Part shown: one piece after another, positions 35,739 through 36,013 of the stretch | Numbering within the stretch: the stretch's first letter is position 1 | How the letters are laid out: each line of letters begins with the position of its first letter | Source of the DNA: Pelagibacterales bacterium SAG-MED41 | GTDB lineage: Bacteria > Pseudomonadota > Alphaproteobacteria > Pelagibacterales > Pelagibacteraceae | Direction: 5' to 3' | Assembly (NCBI GenBank): GCA_014653545.1 | Contig: JACWEJ010000001.1 | Coordinates: forward strand, 1-36,013 | DNA length: 36,013 nucleotides | The notes under the pieces: model-generated | What the model was told of the DNA's origin: nothing | The model's input: the letters and a program-made list of their open reading frames with translations, nothing else | The model's database searches: none | Translations under genes and position numbers: made by a program

Positions 35739-36013
35739 ATGAGCATTGGATTAATAGGAACAAAAATAGGAATGACGAGAGAATTCATGGAAAGCGGTCA
35801 GTCAGTTCCAGTAACTGTTATAAAAGTAGAAAAAGGCAGAGTTCTGGATGTAATATCTGAAGATAAAAGAGGTTATAGCGCTGTAAAGCTTGGTTTTTTT
35901 AAACTTAAAAACTCAAAATTAACCAAACAAATGAAAGGATATTTTTCAAAGAAAAATACGGAACCTAAAAAAATTTTAAAAGAGTTTAGAGTTGAGAATA
36001 ACGAACAATTTAA
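35739..36013 (+). CDS. rplC: 50S ribosomal protein L3, 5' part (cut by window edge)
   Basis: From ATG 35739, four bases after the rpsJ stop, the frame is open to the end of the window (91 codons plus two bases). It reads SIGLIGTKIGMTREFMESGQ, the conserved L3 N-terminus with the GTKIGMT block, followed by VPVTVIKVEKGRVLD. L3 initiates 50S assembly near the peptidyl transferase centre. The remaining roughly 110-120 residues lie outside the window. Confidence 0.96.
   Translation, partial: MSIGLIGTKIGMTREFMESGQSVPVTVIKVEKGRVLDVISEDKRGYSAVKLGFFKLKNSKLTKQMKGYFSKKNTEPKKILKEFRVENNEQF

Noticed and set aside
1-36013. CRISPR arrays, insertion sequences, prophage or defence genes
   Set aside because: No repeated spacer pattern, transposase, integrase or defence-type protein was found; all sizeable reading frames are accounted for by the genes listed.

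Overview
This is an AT-rich (roughly 30% GC by eye), very gene-dense bacterial window with almost no spacer DNA. It shows no mobile elements, no CRISPR arrays and no gene-free stretch above 300 bases. It most resembles a streamlined marine alphaproteobacterium of the SAR11 / Pelagibacterales type. The reasons are the low GC, the many genes that abut or overlap by 1-11 bases, a single tuf set behind tRNA-Tyr and tRNA-Gly, a PurS/PurQ/small-PurL purine operon ending in bolA-grxD, a class II DAHP synthase, and complete biosynthetic genes that speak against a Rickettsia-like parasite. The assignment comes from gene content and order, not from a database search.

Layout. (1) 1-8855, + strand: the 3' part of glmS (apparently frameshifted), an exported YHYH-domain protein, class II DAHP synthase, nadE, cysS, citramalate synthase (cimA), a TrmJ-type tRNA methyltransferase, rpsD, and a MycE-like O-methyltransferase starting directly at the rpsD stop. 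(2) 16051-8857, - strand: one tightly packed run sfsA-map-purB-purC-purS-purQ-purL-bolA-grxD, covering several purine synthesis steps plus an Fe-S trafficking pair. (3) 16067-19589: a divergent CinA-N/molybdopterin-binding-domain gene, a GT9 glycosyltransferase (-), tRNA-Leu(UAA), NAD kinase (apparently frameshifted), tRNA-Thr(UGU) (-), and rlmB (-). (4) 19644-36013, + strand: the translation/transcription supercluster tRNA-Tyr, tRNA-Gly, tuf, tRNA-Trp, secE, nusG, rplK, rplA, rplJ, rplL, rpoB, rpoC, then rpsL, rpsG, fusA, rpsJ and the start of rplC, which is cut by the window edge.

How the parts work together. The last block builds the ribosome, elongation factors and RNA polymerase core, and its internal tRNAs are probably cut out of the same primary transcript. 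The purine run makes IMP/AMP precursors. Upstream genes supply cell-wall amino sugar (glmS), chorismate (DAHP synthase), NAD(P) (nadE, nadK) and the 2-oxobutanoate route to isoleucine (cimA).

I did not find a new multi-gene system; this is mostly core genome. The points worth a second look are small. Two likely essential genes carry single-base +1 frameshifts in homopolymers. A perfect palindrome sits inside the candidate tRNA-tuf promoter. The rpsL leader has two hairpins with competing pairing options. A perfect 13-bp hairpin covers the DAHP synthase stop codon. Two candidate promoters imply very short 5' leaders. A sugar-type methyltransferase gene is embedded behind rpsD.
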